13,872 nt of DNA from Thermodesulfobacteriota bacterium (GCA_028275295.1 JAPWUY010000008.1:1-13872); one strand, 5' to 3'. Positions 1 to 8,007 are shown, numbered from the stretch's first letter. The notes: generated by a model not told the origin, from the sequence alone. Numbers and translations: made by a program.

Positions 1-327
1 GAGAGAACAGGCCAGATTCACCAGTTTGTGGACCCTCGCGATACTGCTTGGCACGCTGGCATGAGCGAATTCCTGGGAAGGACCAACTGCAATGACTTCT
101 CAATTGGCATAGAGCTCGAGGGGGCATATGGTGTTCCCTTCACTGAAGAGCAATACAGTTCTCTCGAGCTTCTCCTGAAGGCGCTTGTCGCATCCTATCC
201 TCTCATAACCTCTAGCAGGGTAGTCGGGCACGAGCATATCTCCCCTGGCCGGAAATGGGATCCGGGCCCCTCTTTCTCCTGGGAAAGGGTGAGGGCCTGG
301 ATGGAGGAGATCGAGAGATGCCCATGA
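1..327 (+). CDS. ampD: 1,6-anhydro-N-acetylmuramyl-L-alanine amidase AmpD, C-terminal part (5' end outside window)
   Basis: Partial gene: frame 1 is open from base 1 to TGA 325-327, giving the last 108 residues of a protein usually about 180-190 long. AmpD is a cytoplasmic zinc amidase that cuts the bond between (anhydro)MurNAc and the L-alanine of the stem peptide during murein recycling. The stretch NDFSIGIELEG (31-41) is nearly identical to AmpD and carries the catalytic Glu (E38). The C-terminal block GHEHISPGRKWDPGP supplies a zinc His (H77), the catalytic Lys (K85) and the zinc Asp (D87); the first zinc His lies upstream of the window. No inactivating change is visible. The C-terminus overlaps the next gene, nagZ, which acts on the same muropeptides. 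Alternative: another Amidase_2 protein such as AmiD, but the AmpD-specific blocks and the NagZ/Mpl neighbours favour AmpD. Confidence 0.93.
   Translation, partial: ERTGQIHQFVDPRDTAWHAGMSEFLGRTNCNDFSIGIELEGAYGVPFTEEQYSSLELLLKALVASYPLITSSRVVGHEHISPGRKWDPGPSFSWERVRAWMEEIERCP
303..309 (+). promoter_or_regulatory. Ribosome binding site for nagZ inside the end of ampD
   Basis: GGAGGAG lies 8 bases before ATG 318 and 14 before ATG 324. The spacing supports translation from 318, although 324 would give the classic ATGA overlap with the ampD stop. Either way nagZ translation is coupled to ampD. Confidence 0.55.
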
Positions 328-1427
328 GTCTCTCAGCCCACCTAGCCCTATGCAAGAAGGTGGGGAACCTACTTCTTCTCGGGTTCGTGGAAGAAGAGCT
401 GGACGAGATATGCTCTTTGGCCATGGAAGGAAGGCTTGGAGGAGTGATCCTATTCGAGAGAAATGCGAGGAGCGCTATCCAAGTGGCCTCCTTGGCCATG
501 AGGCTCAGGGAACTCCCATTGGAGAAGAGACCCATATTGGCCCTGGACCAGGAACAGGGAAGGATCTGCAGGATAAGAAGCGGTGTGACCCTTTTCCCTT
601 CTCCCAGAAGGCTAGGGATCCTGGACAGTCCCAAGACCACCTTCTATGTCGCGAGATGGACTGCCAGGGAACTCAGGAGGCTGGGAGTGAATCTAAATTT
701 GGCCCCAGTTGCGGACGTGCTTCGAGGGGAAGAGGCCCGTGATCTTTTGGGAGAGAGGTGCTTTGGGGACGATCCCCAGAAGGTCGCACCCCATGTGAGC
801 CACTGGATCAGGGGCTCTCAGGAGGCTGGGGTTGCAGCGTGTGCCAAGCACTTCCCAGGCCATGGAAGCGCGAAAGGGGACACCCACTTGGAGATGAGCC
901 TCGATCCATCGGATGCCGAGATGATTTTCACAGGGCACCTGCTGCCATTTCGGGAGGCGTTGAAGGCGAAGGTGGCTTCGATTATGGTGAGTCACGTGAT
1001 CTACCCTGCTTTGGATTCTCGTTTTCCCGCAAGCCTCTCATCCAAGATAATGGTTGGGCTTTTGAGGGAGAAGATGGGCTTCAAGGGCATCATCATCACC
1101 GACGATCTGGAGATGAGGGCAATAGCTTTGAAGATGGATCCCGTGCAGGCAGCCGTGGAAGCCATCAAAGCCGGAGCGGATATGGCAATTGTGTCCCGAA
1201 ATTCCCTTCCCCGGATACCCATACGAACGATCCTGAACGAGTTGGAGAAGGCAGCATCCAGGGGGGACCTGCCCCCAAAGAGGTTGAGAGAGTCCCTTGA
1301 AAGGGTGGCCTCCTTCAGGAGGAGATGGAAGGGAGGTGCCAAGGAGATAGTGGAGGACGCTTCCTTCCCAGGGGCCCGAAGGCTCGCGAAGGGCTTGTTG
1401 GAGGGGCCTTCCCAATGGGTGGAGTAG
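318..1427 (+). CDS. nagZ: Beta-N-acetylglucosaminidase NagZ (glycoside hydrolase family 3)
   Basis: 369 residues from ATG 318, against about 340 for E. coli NagZ. NagZ removes non-reducing GlcNAc from muropeptides such as GlcNAc-anhydroMurNAc(-peptide). GH3 landmarks are intact: LGGVILFERN (about 40-49), the substrate loop AKHFPGHG (176-183), the Asp/His general acid-base pair in GDTH (D188, H190), and the nucleophile Asp in ITDDLEM (D262). Only the single TIM-barrel domain is present, as in Gram-negative NagZ, and there is no signal peptide, so it should be cytoplasmic. It overlaps ampD by 10 bases and the following namZ by 13. In-frame starts further upstream (for example ATG 255) are rejected because they lie deep inside ampD and encode unrelated residues. 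It could act before or after AmpD, and alternately with the downstream muramidase. Confidence 0.93.
   Translation: MPMSLSAHLALCKKVGNLLLLGFVEEELDEICSLAMEGRLGGVILFERNARSAIQVASLAMRLRELPLEKRPILALDQEQGRICRIRSGVTLFPSPRRLGILDSPKTTFYVARWTARELRRLGVNLNLAPVADVLRGEEARDLLGERCFGDDPQKVAPHVSHWIRGSQEAGVAACAKHFPGHGSAKGDTHLEMSLDPSDAEMIFTGHLLPFREALKAKVASIMVSHVIYPALDSRFPASLSSKIMVGLLREKMGFKGIIITDDLEMRAIALKMDPVQAAVEAIKAGADMAIVSRNSLPRIPIRTILNELEKAASRGDLPPKRLRESLERVASFRRRWKGGAKEIVEDASFPGARRLAKGLLEGPSQWVE
1401..1406 (+). promoter_or_regulatory. Ribosome binding site that favours the upstream namZ start
   Basis: GAGGGG lies 8 bases before ATG 1415. The competing ATG at 1436 would remove the N-terminal motif typical of the family, so this site and homology agree on 1415. 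Confidence 0.45.
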
Positions 1428-2596
1428 TTGCGGGGATGGAGCTCATTTTCAAAAACCCCCCATCCTGGCTCGCCAAGAAGGCCAGGGTGGGACTTCTGTG
1501 CAACTCTGCCTCAGTGGACCGCAGACTTCGTCTCTCGGTGGAAAGGATGGTGGGGGAATTTCCGGGCGCTCTCAAAGTCCTTTTCAGTCCCCAGCATGGC
1601 TTCTGGGCAGAAAAGCAGGACAACATGATCCTCTCGTCTCATGAGATCTCAACGAGATGGGGTGTGCCCCTCTACAGCCTCTACGGAGAGACCCTGAGGC
1701 CAACGGGGGAGATGCTCTCTCAGTTGGATGTCCTCGTAGTGGATCTGCAGGAAGTGGGGTGCAGGGTTTATACTTACATCTACACCATGCTCGGGTGCAT
1801 GGAGGAGTGTGCCAGGTGGGGGGTCAAACTGGTGGTCGCCGACAGACCCAATCCCATAGGGGGAGAGGAAGTGGAGGGGAACATCTTGAAGCCCCAGATG
1901 AAATCCCTCGTGGGGGCCCACCCACTTCCCATGCGCCACGGACTGACCATGGGGGAGCTGGCCTTGCTATTCAAGGGATCCATGAAGCTGGATTTGGACC
2001 TCGAGGTCTGGCCCGTGCAAGGATGGAGAAGGGATCTCTTCTTCGACCAGACCCAATTGCCTTGGGTCATGCCATCGCCCAATCTTCCCACCTTGGATTC
2101 CTGTCTGGTATATCCGGGTCAGGTCCTCCTCGAGGGGACCAATTTGTCCGAGGGAAGGGGCACGACGAGGCCCTTCGAGATATTCGGCGCTCCCTTCATA
2201 GATCCTTTTCTTCTCGAGGAAAAACTCCATAAGGTGGGAATTCCTGGGGTCCTGTTGAGACCCCTTTATTTCGAGCCCACCCACGGAAAATGGAAGGGCG
2301 AAAGATGCGGGGGGCTACAGCTCCATGTGGTGGAGAGGGCCTCTTACAGGCCCTATATCACCACTTTATGGATTCTCCACGAGGTCCTCATGGAGTGGGG
2401 TGAGCACTTGGAGTGGCGACCTCCGCCTTACGAGTTCGAGGAAGAGAGGTGGCCCATAGACTTACTTCTGGGTGACCCCGAGGTGAGGAGTGCGTTGGAG
2501 AGGGGTTCAACACCCGAAGAAATCCAGTCATCGTGGATGGGAGAGCTGGAGGAGTGGATGGAAAGGAGGGAGGAATACCTTCTTTACAGGGGCTGA
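1415..2596 (+). CDS. namZ: Exo-beta-N-acetylmuramidase NamZ-like protein (DUF1343, GH171)
   Basis: 393 residues, the usual DUF1343 length. The characterised member, B. subtilis NamZ (YbbC), removes MurNAc from the non-reducing end of peptidoglycan fragments. Family blocks occur in order: VGLLCNSASV (25-34), SPQHGF (58-63), DLQEVGCR (110-117), DRPNPIGG (143-150), RHGLTMGEL (174-182), PSPNLPT (220-226) and EGTNLSEGRGTT (240-251). ATG 1415 is chosen because VVAGMELIF aligns with the V-x-T-G-L-E start of relatives, which ATG 1436 would lose. Unlike the secreted Bacillus protein it has no signal peptide, so a cytoplasmic role is inferred. At residue 60 it has Gln in PQHG where many members have Glu (PEHG); a Glu follows in AEKQDNM (E65). 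The gene overlaps nagZ by 13 bases, and mpl starts 1 base after its stop. The family call is secure; the substrate is inferred from family and context. Confidence 0.87.
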   Translation: MGGVVAGMELIFKNPPSWLAKKARVGLLCNSASVDRRLRLSVERMVGEFPGALKVLFSPQHGFWAEKQDNMILSSHEISTRWGVPLYSLYGETLRPTGEMLSQLDVLVVDLQEVGCRVYTYIYTMLGCMEECARWGVKLVVADRPNPIGGEEVEGNILKPQMKSLVGAHPLPMRHGLTMGELALLFKGSMKLDLDLEVWPVQGWRRDLFFDQTQLPWVMPSPNLPTLDSCLVYPGQVLLEGTNLSEGRGTTRPFEIFGAPFIDPFLLEEKLHKVGIPGVLLRPLYFEPTHGKWKGERCGGLQLHVVERASYRPYITTLWILHEVLMEWGEHLEWRPPPYEFEEERWPIDLLLGDPEVRSALERGSTPEEIQSSWMGELEEWMERREEYLLYRG

Positions 2597-2597
2597 A

Positions 2598-3998
2598 ATG
2601 GAAAAAGTCCATCTCATCGGGATAGGCGGCACAGCCATGGCCGGGCTCGCATCCCTGTTGAAGGACAGGGGTATCGAGGTCACGGGTTCGGACAAGGACC
2701 TCTATCCTCCCATGAGCGATTTTCTCGCTCAAAAGGGAATAGAGGTGAAACTGGGTTACTCGGCTTCCAACTTGGATGGGAACATCGATCTCGTGGTCAT
2801 AGGCAATGCCCTCTCTCGGGGAAATGAGGAGGTAGAGGCGGTGCTGGAAAGGAGGCTACCCTATCGCTCTCTGCCAGAGGTCTTGAGGCACATGTTCCTC
2901 GAGGGAAGGAGGAACATCGTAGTAGCTGGAACCCACGGGAAAACCACGGTCTCCTCCCTTATCGCTTGGATTCTGAAAAAGGCAGGGGAGGATCCAGGTT
3001 TCTTCATTGGGGGGATTCCCAAGAACTTCGGCACCGGGGCCATGGATGGCAAGGGGGAGATGTTCGTGGTGGAGGGGGACGAGTACGATACCGCCTTTTT
3101 CGACAAAAGACCCAAGTTCCTCCATTACCTTCCATGGATAGTGACAGTGGGAGCGCTGGAATACGACCATGCGGACATATATGGCGATATAGGCCAACTC
3201 GTAGGGGCCTTTCGAGCCCTGATGAGGATTGTTCCGAGAAACGGGAGATTGGTGATCAATGTGGACGACCCTTTACTGAGACTTCTCGGAGAGGAATCTC
3301 CTTGTCCCGTGGTGACTTGTTCCATTGGGGGAGATGCCCATTGGAGGGCGGATGGGGTGAAGGTGAGGGATGGGAAGGTGATCTTCCGAGTGGTTCGCCA
3401 GGGAAACCCCTTGGGGGAGTGCGCATGGGGGCTCCCAGGAAATCACAATGTCCTGAATGCCCTTTTGGCATTGGCTGCTTGCAGCGAGGCTGGGGTGGAC
3501 TTCTCCAAGGCCAGGGAAGCGCTGGGGGAATTCCAGGGCGTCAAAAGGAGGCTCGAGCCTCTGGGAGAGATAGGGGGAGTCATCCTCTACGACGATTTCG
3601 CCCACCATCCCACTGCCATTGCCAAAGGCCTCGAGGCACTCAGGTCCCTCCATCCCCACTCGAGGATCTGGGCCATAGTTGAGCCAAGAAGCAATTCCAT
3701 GTGCAGGAAGATATTCGAGGATGAGCTCCCAACCGCCTTAAAGGGGGCTGACTTGGTGATAATAGGGAAGGTCCACAGGGGGGATTCCATGGACCCTCGG
3801 GTGAGATTGGACCCCGAGAAGGTGGCAATGGAGATAAGGTCCACGGGGAAGGAGGCGTGGCACATAAAGGAGGTTCCGGAAATAGCCGCCTTGGTCAGTA
3901 GAGAGGCGAAGGAGGGAGACGTCATCTGCGTGATGAGCAATGGGAGCTTCGATGGGATCCAGGGACTTCTGCTGGAAGCCCTAGCCAGAAGGCCATAG
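2598..3998 (+). CDS. mpl: UDP-N-acetylmuramate:L-alanyl-gamma-D-glutamyl-meso-diaminopimelate ligase Mpl
   Basis: 466 residues from ATG 2598 (E. coli Mpl has 457). Mpl uses ATP to attach recycled L-Ala-gamma-D-Glu-mDAP tripeptide directly to UDP-MurNAc, bypassing MurC, MurD and MurE. It shows the three-domain Mur-ligase layout: an N-terminal Rossmann domain with HLIGIGGTAMAGL (5-17), a central ATPase with P-loop GTHGKTT (111-117) and the Mpl-type acidic block EGDEYDTAFFDKRPKF (159-174), and a C-terminal domain with YDDFAHHPTAI (331-341). The block at 159-174 and DDFAHHPTAI separate Mpl from MurC, the closest alternative. AGGGG (2588-2592) is a good ribosome site 5 bases before the start, and the gap to namZ is 1 base. 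Its presence implies a cell wall with meso-diaminopimelate and completes a salvage route in which AmpD releases the peptide. The tetrapeptide-trimming enzyme LdcA is not in the window. Confidence 0.94.
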   Translation: MEKVHLIGIGGTAMAGLASLLKDRGIEVTGSDKDLYPPMSDFLAQKGIEVKLGYSASNLDGNIDLVVIGNALSRGNEEVEAVLERRLPYRSLPEVLRHMFLEGRRNIVVAGTHGKTTVSSLIAWILKKAGEDPGFFIGGIPKNFGTGAMDGKGEMFVVEGDEYDTAFFDKRPKFLHYLPWIVTVGALEYDHADIYGDIGQLVGAFRALMRIVPRNGRLVINVDDPLLRLLGEESPCPVVTCSIGGDAHWRADGVKVRDGKVIFRVVRQGNPLGECAWGLPGNHNVLNALLALAACSEAGVDFSKAREALGEFQGVKRRLEPLGEIGGVILYDDFAHHPTAIAKGLEALRSLHPHSRIWAIVEPRSNSMCRKIFEDELPTALKGADLVIIGKVHRGDSMDPRVRLDPEKVAMEIRSTGKEAWHIKEVPEIAALVSREAKEGDVICVMSNGSFDGIQGLLLEALARRP

Positions 3999-4036
3999 GA
4001 CATCCTTCCTCGGACCGAGGCTCAGGAGCGGGCCTT
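3989..4036 (+). other. Inverted repeats at the end of mpl and in the mpl-M16 gap
   Basis: An outer 6-base pair, AAGGCC (3989-3994) with GGCCTT (4031-4036), encloses an inner palindrome, CCTCGG (4008-4013) A CCGAGG (4015-4020). The outer arm overlaps the last mpl codons. No T-run follows, so this is not a clear intrinsic terminator. It might be an attenuating or RNA-stabilising structure between the recycling operon and the peptidase gene, or chance. Confidence 0.25.
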
Positions 4037-4071
4037 GGGCTCGAGAATTTGGCGCGTGAGGTGTGAAGGAA

Positions 4072-6708
4072 ATGTCCCACAAACTTTTGTGGAAACTCAC
4101 AATGGCAGTCCTTGTCGAAGGTTCTCTGGCATTTGCGGGATCTGGGGAGATCGCTGTGAAGACTCTCCCCAATGGATTGACTGTCGCTGTTCAAGAGGAC
4201 CACACAGCCCCAGTTGTGGCAATCCAGTACTGGGTGAGAGCTGGAAGCAGGACCGAGATGGAAGAGGAGGCAGGAATAACTCATTTCATAGAGCACATGA
4301 TCTTCAAGGGCACTCCCAGTATGGGCCCTGGGGAACTGGCAAGGGTGATAGAGAGCTCGGGCGGGACAATAAACGCTTATACGAGTCTGGATCAGACTGT
4401 CTATCACGTGACCATTGCGAGTAGGTTTGCGAAAGTCGGGCTCGAGGTCCTCACGGATTCCATCCAGAATGCCCTTTTCGATCCCCAGGAGATGGAACAG
4501 GAAAAGAAGGTGATCCTCGAGGAGATGAGGATGGATGAGGACAGGCCCCAAAGCCGGCTGTCAAAGGCCCTTTGGGCCGAGGTCTTCAAGGTGCACCCAT
4601 ATGGAAGGCCCATAATAGGCAGGCCAGAGACCATCTCCCGATTCACAAGGGAGGACCTCTTGGCTTACATGAAGAGGCTCTACAAGCCGAGGAACATGTT
4701 CCTTGTGGTAGTGGGGGATGTGGAGCCGGGGAAAGTTTTCCAGTGGGCCGAGGAGCTCTGGAGGGATAGGCCCGATGAGGGCGATGTAGAATTCGCGATC
4801 CTGAGAGAGCCTCCCCAAGAGGGCCTCAGGAAGGTCATCTTGAGACAGAGGGCCTCGGAGGCCCACATGGGAATAGCGTTTCCCGTCCCGGATGCCCGTC
4901 ATCCCGACTCCCCAGCCCTGGATGTCCTGTCGAGTATCCTGGCGGATGGCGAGAGCTCGAGGCTGGAAAGGGAGGTCAGGGTCCAAAGGGGGCTTGTCTA
5001 TTCCATCTCGGCCAGGAGCTTGAGCCTCATGGACCCGGGAATATTTGTGGTGCAAGGGTCATTGGATCCCACAAAACTGAGGGAGGCATTGCCAGCGATT
5101 CTCAAGGAGCTCTACAAGTTGACCTACGAGAAGGTGAGCCAGGCTGAGCTCCAGAGGGCCAAGCTCCAGGTAGAGGCATCTCTCATGTGGGCCAAGGAGA
5201 AAGTCCAGGGGAAGGCGAGGTTGCTGGGAGAATCCCTCTGCGTCATGGGGGATCCGCGTTACGAGAAGGTCTACATGGAGGAGATAAGGAAGCTCACCCA
5301 GGAAGACATAATGAGGGTTGCGAGAGAATACTTCCAGCCTTCGAGGCTCACTGTGGGGATTCTGTTACCGGAGGAGCAAGACGAGAAGATGGGGCCTGAA
5401 GAGCTCGAGGTGCTCGCGAAAAAGGCCGAGGAGAAGGAAGAGGTAGGTCCTCTCCCTTCCAAAGGGGTTCATGGGCCAGTGGTCCAGAAGGAGGTCCTCT
5501 CCAATGGCCTTGTCCTTCTAGTCAAAGAATCCCACGATGTCCCCACTGTCTCCATAAGGGCAGCATTTCTTGGCGGCTCCAGGTTCGAATCCCGGGAGAC
5601 ATCGGGTCTCAGCAAGGCTGTGGCCCAACTGCTCACCAGGGGAACAAATAGCCGCTCCGCCTCGCAATTGGCCGAGGAGGTAGAGACATTGGCCGGCTCC
5701 CTCGAGGGATTTTCGGGATGGAACAGCATTGGGCTCGAGGCCCGGTTTTTGAGCAAGTTCTTCCCCAATGCCATGGAGCTCCTGGCAGATTGCCTCACAA
5801 ATTCCACCTTCCCTCACGAGGAACTGGAGAAGGAAAGACCGAGGCTTCTCGCATCTGTGCGGAGAGAGAGGGACCATCCCACGAGAATGGTCATGAGGCT
5901 TTTTCGGGAGACCCTCTTCAGGGTCCATCCGTACGGTCTACCTCAGGATGGGACAGAGGAATCCATAGCCTCTCTCAAGAGGGAAGACTTGGTGGAATAT
6001 GCCTCCCGCTTCATCGTCCCCCAGAGAGGGGTCGTTGCCATAGTGGGGGATGTGTCCTTCCAGGAGGCCCTCAAGTGGGCGAAAAGGTACCTGGAAGGGT
6101 GGAGGGCACAAGGCTCGGAGCTGCCCCAGGTGCCCCAGGAGCCGCCGATGGATTCTCCCAGGTCTGCGTGGGAGAAACTGGAATTGAAGCAAGCTCACAT
6201 AGTGATGGGATTTCCCAGCACACACCTCAGGAGCCCTGACAAGTATGCCCTTGATGTCCTGGATGCCATCCTCTCGGGTCAAGGGGGAAGGCTTTTCAGG
6301 GAGCTTAGGGACAGACAGGGACTGGCCTATTCCGTGACATCTTTCTCGAGGCTGGGGCTCGATGCGGGTTACTTCGGGACATACATAGCCACCTCCCCAG
6401 AAAATATCCAGAAGGCTCTCGACGGCCTGAGAGAGGAGATAAGGAAGGCGAGGGAGGAACTTCCCTCCCTGGAGGAGCTGGAAGGGGCTAAGAGGAACAT
6501 AATAGGGACTTACGAGATAGGCCAGCAGACCCACTCTGCCCAGGCAGCGACCATTGCATTCGATGAGCTTTATGGACTGGGATACGACTATGGTCCCAGA
6601 TATCTGGAATCCATACAGAGGGTCACGGCCGAGGAAGTGTTGGGTGTGGCGAGGAAATACCTTAGGCCCGATAGGATGGTCACGGCCATTGTGGGACCAG
6701 GTTCTTGA
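4072..6708 (+). CDS. Exported M16 family zinc metallopeptidase, two fused M16 units (pitrilysin/processing-peptidase type)
   Basis: 878 residues. A hydrophobic N-terminus ending in LAFA-GS (about residues 8-22) looks like a signal peptide, so it probably works in the periplasm. The N-terminal unit has the inverted zinc motif HFIEH (H71, E74, H75) and the downstream Glu ligand in LEEM (E151), so it should be catalytic. The C-terminal unit starts near residue 470 (KEVLSNGLVLLVKES); where HxxEH would be it has GLSKAVAQLL, so it is non-catalytic. It keeps the RDRQGLAYSV segment typical of the chamber-forming half; the N-terminal unit has a similar RVQRGLVYSI. The two halves correspond to the active and inactive subunits of heterodimeric M16B enzymes. 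The substrate is unknown; relatives degrade peptides. ATG 4072 is preferred, with GAGG at 4058-4061; GTG 4063 would add three residues. The 73-base gap after mpl allows co-transcription or a separate promoter. Confidence 0.88.
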   Translation: MSHKLLWKLTMAVLVEGSLAFAGSGEIAVKTLPNGLTVAVQEDHTAPVVAIQYWVRAGSRTEMEEEAGITHFIEHMIFKGTPSMGPGELARVIESSGGTINAYTSLDQTVYHVTIASRFAKVGLEVLTDSIQNALFDPQEMEQEKKVILEEMRMDEDRPQSRLSKALWAEVFKVHPYGRPIIGRPETISRFTREDLLAYMKRLYKPRNMFLVVVGDVEPGKVFQWAEELWRDRPDEGDVEFAILREPPQEGLRKVILRQRASEAHMGIAFPVPDARHPDSPALDVLSSILADGESSRLEREVRVQRGLVYSISARSLSLMDPGIFVVQGSLDPTKLREALPAILKELYKLTYEKVSQAELQRAKLQVEASLMWAKEKVQGKARLLGESLCVMGDPRYEKVYMEEIRKLTQEDIMRVAREYFQPSRLTVGILLPEEQDEKMGPEELEVLAKKAEEKEEVGPLPSKGVHGPVVQKEVLSNGLVLLVKESHDVPTVSIRAAFLGGSRFESRETSGLSKAVAQLLTRGTNSRSASQLAEEVETLAGSLEGFSGWNSIGLEARFLSKFFPNAMELLADCLTNSTFPHEELEKERPRLLASVRRERDHPTRMVMRLFRETLFRVHPYGLPQDGTEESIASLKREDLVEYASRFIVPQRGVVAIVGDVSFQEALKWAKRYLEGWRAQGSELPQVPQEPPMDSPRSAWEKLELKQAHIVMGFPSTHLRSPDKYALDVLDAILSGQGGRLFRELRDRQGLAYSVTSFSRLGLDAGYFGTYIATSPENIQKALDGLREEIRKAREELPSLEELEGAKRNIIGTYEIGQQTHSAQAATIAFDELYGLGYDYGPRYLESIQRVTAEEVLGVARKYLRPDRMVTAIVGPGS

Positions 6709-6832
6709 CGTGTGGGGGTGTTTTTGATAGGGTTTAGCAGCTTGAGATGGGAGTTCATAGGATGGTAGCCTCTCTAAGATCTTTGTCCCGGCTTGCAGCA
6801 GAGCCTTGAATCCGTGGAGGTACAGGGTCGCG
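6709..6832 (+). promoter_or_regulatory. Largest intergenic gap; possible weak sigma70 promoter for the inositol-phosphate synthase gene
   Basis: This 124-base gap is the largest non-coding stretch and the most likely place for a new transcript to begin. TAAGAT (6775-6780) is a fair -10 box, with TTCATA (6754-6759) as a -35 at a short 15-base spacing; it would start RNA near 6787, about 45 bases before the ATG. No hairpin with a T-run was found for the gene upstream. GGAGG (6816-6820) is the ribosome site of the next gene. Confidence 0.22.
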
Positions 6833-7975
6833 ATGAAAAGCATCCGGACGGGCATTATAGGGGTCGGGAATTGTGCTAGCTCACTGGTGCAAGGAAGATT
6901 TTACTACTCGGACAGCGAGGCCCACATACCAGGGCTCATAACCAGGAATTTCGGTGGATATTTCGCCTGTGACATAGAGTTCGTGGCAGCCATAGACGTT
7001 GACAGGAGAAAAGTGGGCAAAGACCTCTCCGAGGCAATATTCGCTCCGCCCAACTGCACAACCATCTTCCAGAAGGAGATCCCGCACTTGGATGTGCCTG
7101 TGGAGATGGGCTACATGATAGACAGCATCCCCGAGCACACGGCCTTTTACCCCGAGGCTGAGAGATTCGACCCTTTGCCCCAGCGTTACAGGTCGGAAAA
7201 GGAGGCCAAGAGGGCTATTGTCTCGTATCTCAAGGAGAGGCGAGTCGAGGTCCTGGTCAATTACCTCCCTGTGGGAAGCGAGAGGAACACCTATTTCTAC
7301 GCCGATTGCGCCCTCGAGGCTGGCTGCGCCTTCGTCAATGCCATCCCGGTTTTCGTCTGCAGGGACTACGGCGACAAGTTCAAGAAGGCAGGCCTTCCCC
7401 TACTAGGAGACGACATAAAGAGCCAGGTTGGGGCAACTATAATACACAGGGTCCTCACCAGGCTCTTCGAGGACAGAGGAATGCCTGTGAAGAGAACCTA
7501 CCAGCTCAATGTGGGCGGCAACACGGATTTCCTGAACATGCTGGACAGAAGCCGGCTTCAGAGCAAGAAGCAGAGCAAGACTCAGGCAGTTCTCAGCCAG
7601 ATGAATGGGGGGCCAGAGGATCCGAGGCTGGTCCACATAGGCCCGAGCGATTACGTTCCGTGGCTCAAGGACAACAAACTTTGCTTCCTGCGAATAGAGG
7701 CCGAGCACTTCGGGGGTGTTCCCATGCATGTCGAGGTTCGCCTTTCTGTGGAGGACTCCCCCAATTCCGCAGGGGTCATAGTGGATGCCATAAGGGCGGC
7801 GAAAGTGGCATTGGATAGAGGGCTTTCGGGGCCTATAGTTGAGGCGAGTGCTTACCTCTTCAAGTCCCCCCCGGTCCAGTACGACGATTCCGTTGCCAAG
7901 GAAATGCTGAGAAAGTTCGCAGAGCCCACCCTGAAACCCAAGGTCGCTCTAGGAAGCTCAACAGTCTCCAGGTAA
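6833..7975 (+). CDS. ino1: myo-Inositol-1-phosphate synthase
   Basis: 380 residues. The family converts D-glucose 6-phosphate to 1D-myo-inositol 3-phosphate using bound NAD+, the first step to inositol phospholipids and inositol-derived solutes. Visible signatures are the N-terminal dinucleotide-binding loop GIIGVGNCASSL (7-18), GDDIKSQVGAT (192-202), NVGGNTDFLNM (226-236) and the following Lys-rich SRLQSKKQSK segment that carries catalytic lysines in this family. The length fits the compact archaeal/bacterial form rather than the eukaryotic form of more than 500 residues. ATG 6833 is preferred with GGAGG 12 bases upstream; a TTG at 6806 could add nine residues that do not look like the family. 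In thermophiles this enzyme often feeds di-myo-inositol phosphate synthesis, and in others inositol lipids; no further gene of either pathway is seen here, so the end product is open. Confidence 0.9.
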   Translation: MKSIRTGIIGVGNCASSLVQGRFYYSDSEAHIPGLITRNFGGYFACDIEFVAAIDVDRRKVGKDLSEAIFAPPNCTTIFQKEIPHLDVPVEMGYMIDSIPEHTAFYPEAERFDPLPQRYRSEKEAKRAIVSYLKERRVEVLVNYLPVGSERNTYFYADCALEAGCAFVNAIPVFVCRDYGDKFKKAGLPLLGDDIKSQVGATIIHRVLTRLFEDRGMPVKRTYQLNVGGNTDFLNMLDRSRLQSKKQSKTQAVLSQMNGGPEDPRLVHIGPSDYVPWLKDNKLCFLRIEAEHFGGVPMHVEVRLSVEDSPNSAGVIVDAIRAAKVALDRGLSGPIVEASAYLFKSPPVQYDDSVAKEMLRKFAEPTLKPKVALGSSTVSR

Positions 7976-7986
7976 AGGCGGCTTTG

Positions 7987-8007
7987 GGCCTTGGAGCTCA
8001 AGTGGCC
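7987..8007 (+). other. Small imperfect hairpin in the 74-base gap before the flavoprotein gene
   Basis: GGCC/GGCC arms with an inner TTG/CAA pairing around a 5-base loop, and a 2-base bulge on the right arm. No T-run follows, so it is not an intrinsic terminator. It may be chance. The remainder of the gap (7976-8049) shows only a purine-rich ribosome-binding stretch. Confidence 0.15.

Noticed and set aside
48..62. TGGCACGCTGGCATG resembles a sigma54 -24/-12 element
   Set aside because: It lies inside conserved ampD coding sequence (WHAGM), its -12 half is poor, and no gene start follows at a suitable distance.
2598..3998. MurC as the identity of the ligase
   Set aside because: The EGDEYDTAFFDKRPKF block and DDFAHHPTAI, the length and the recycling-gene context point to Mpl.
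6709..6735. T-run after the M16 stop as a possible intrinsic terminator
   Set aside because: TTTTT at 6721-6725 is preceded by a G-rich stretch that does not form a stable stem with nearby sequence.
5938..6855. Long open frame on the - strand (305 codons) opposite the M16 gene
   Set aside because: It lies antisense to a well-conserved M16 coding region, has no recognisable motifs and shows low-complexity Pro/Gly/His-rich content typical of a shadow frame in GC-rich DNA.
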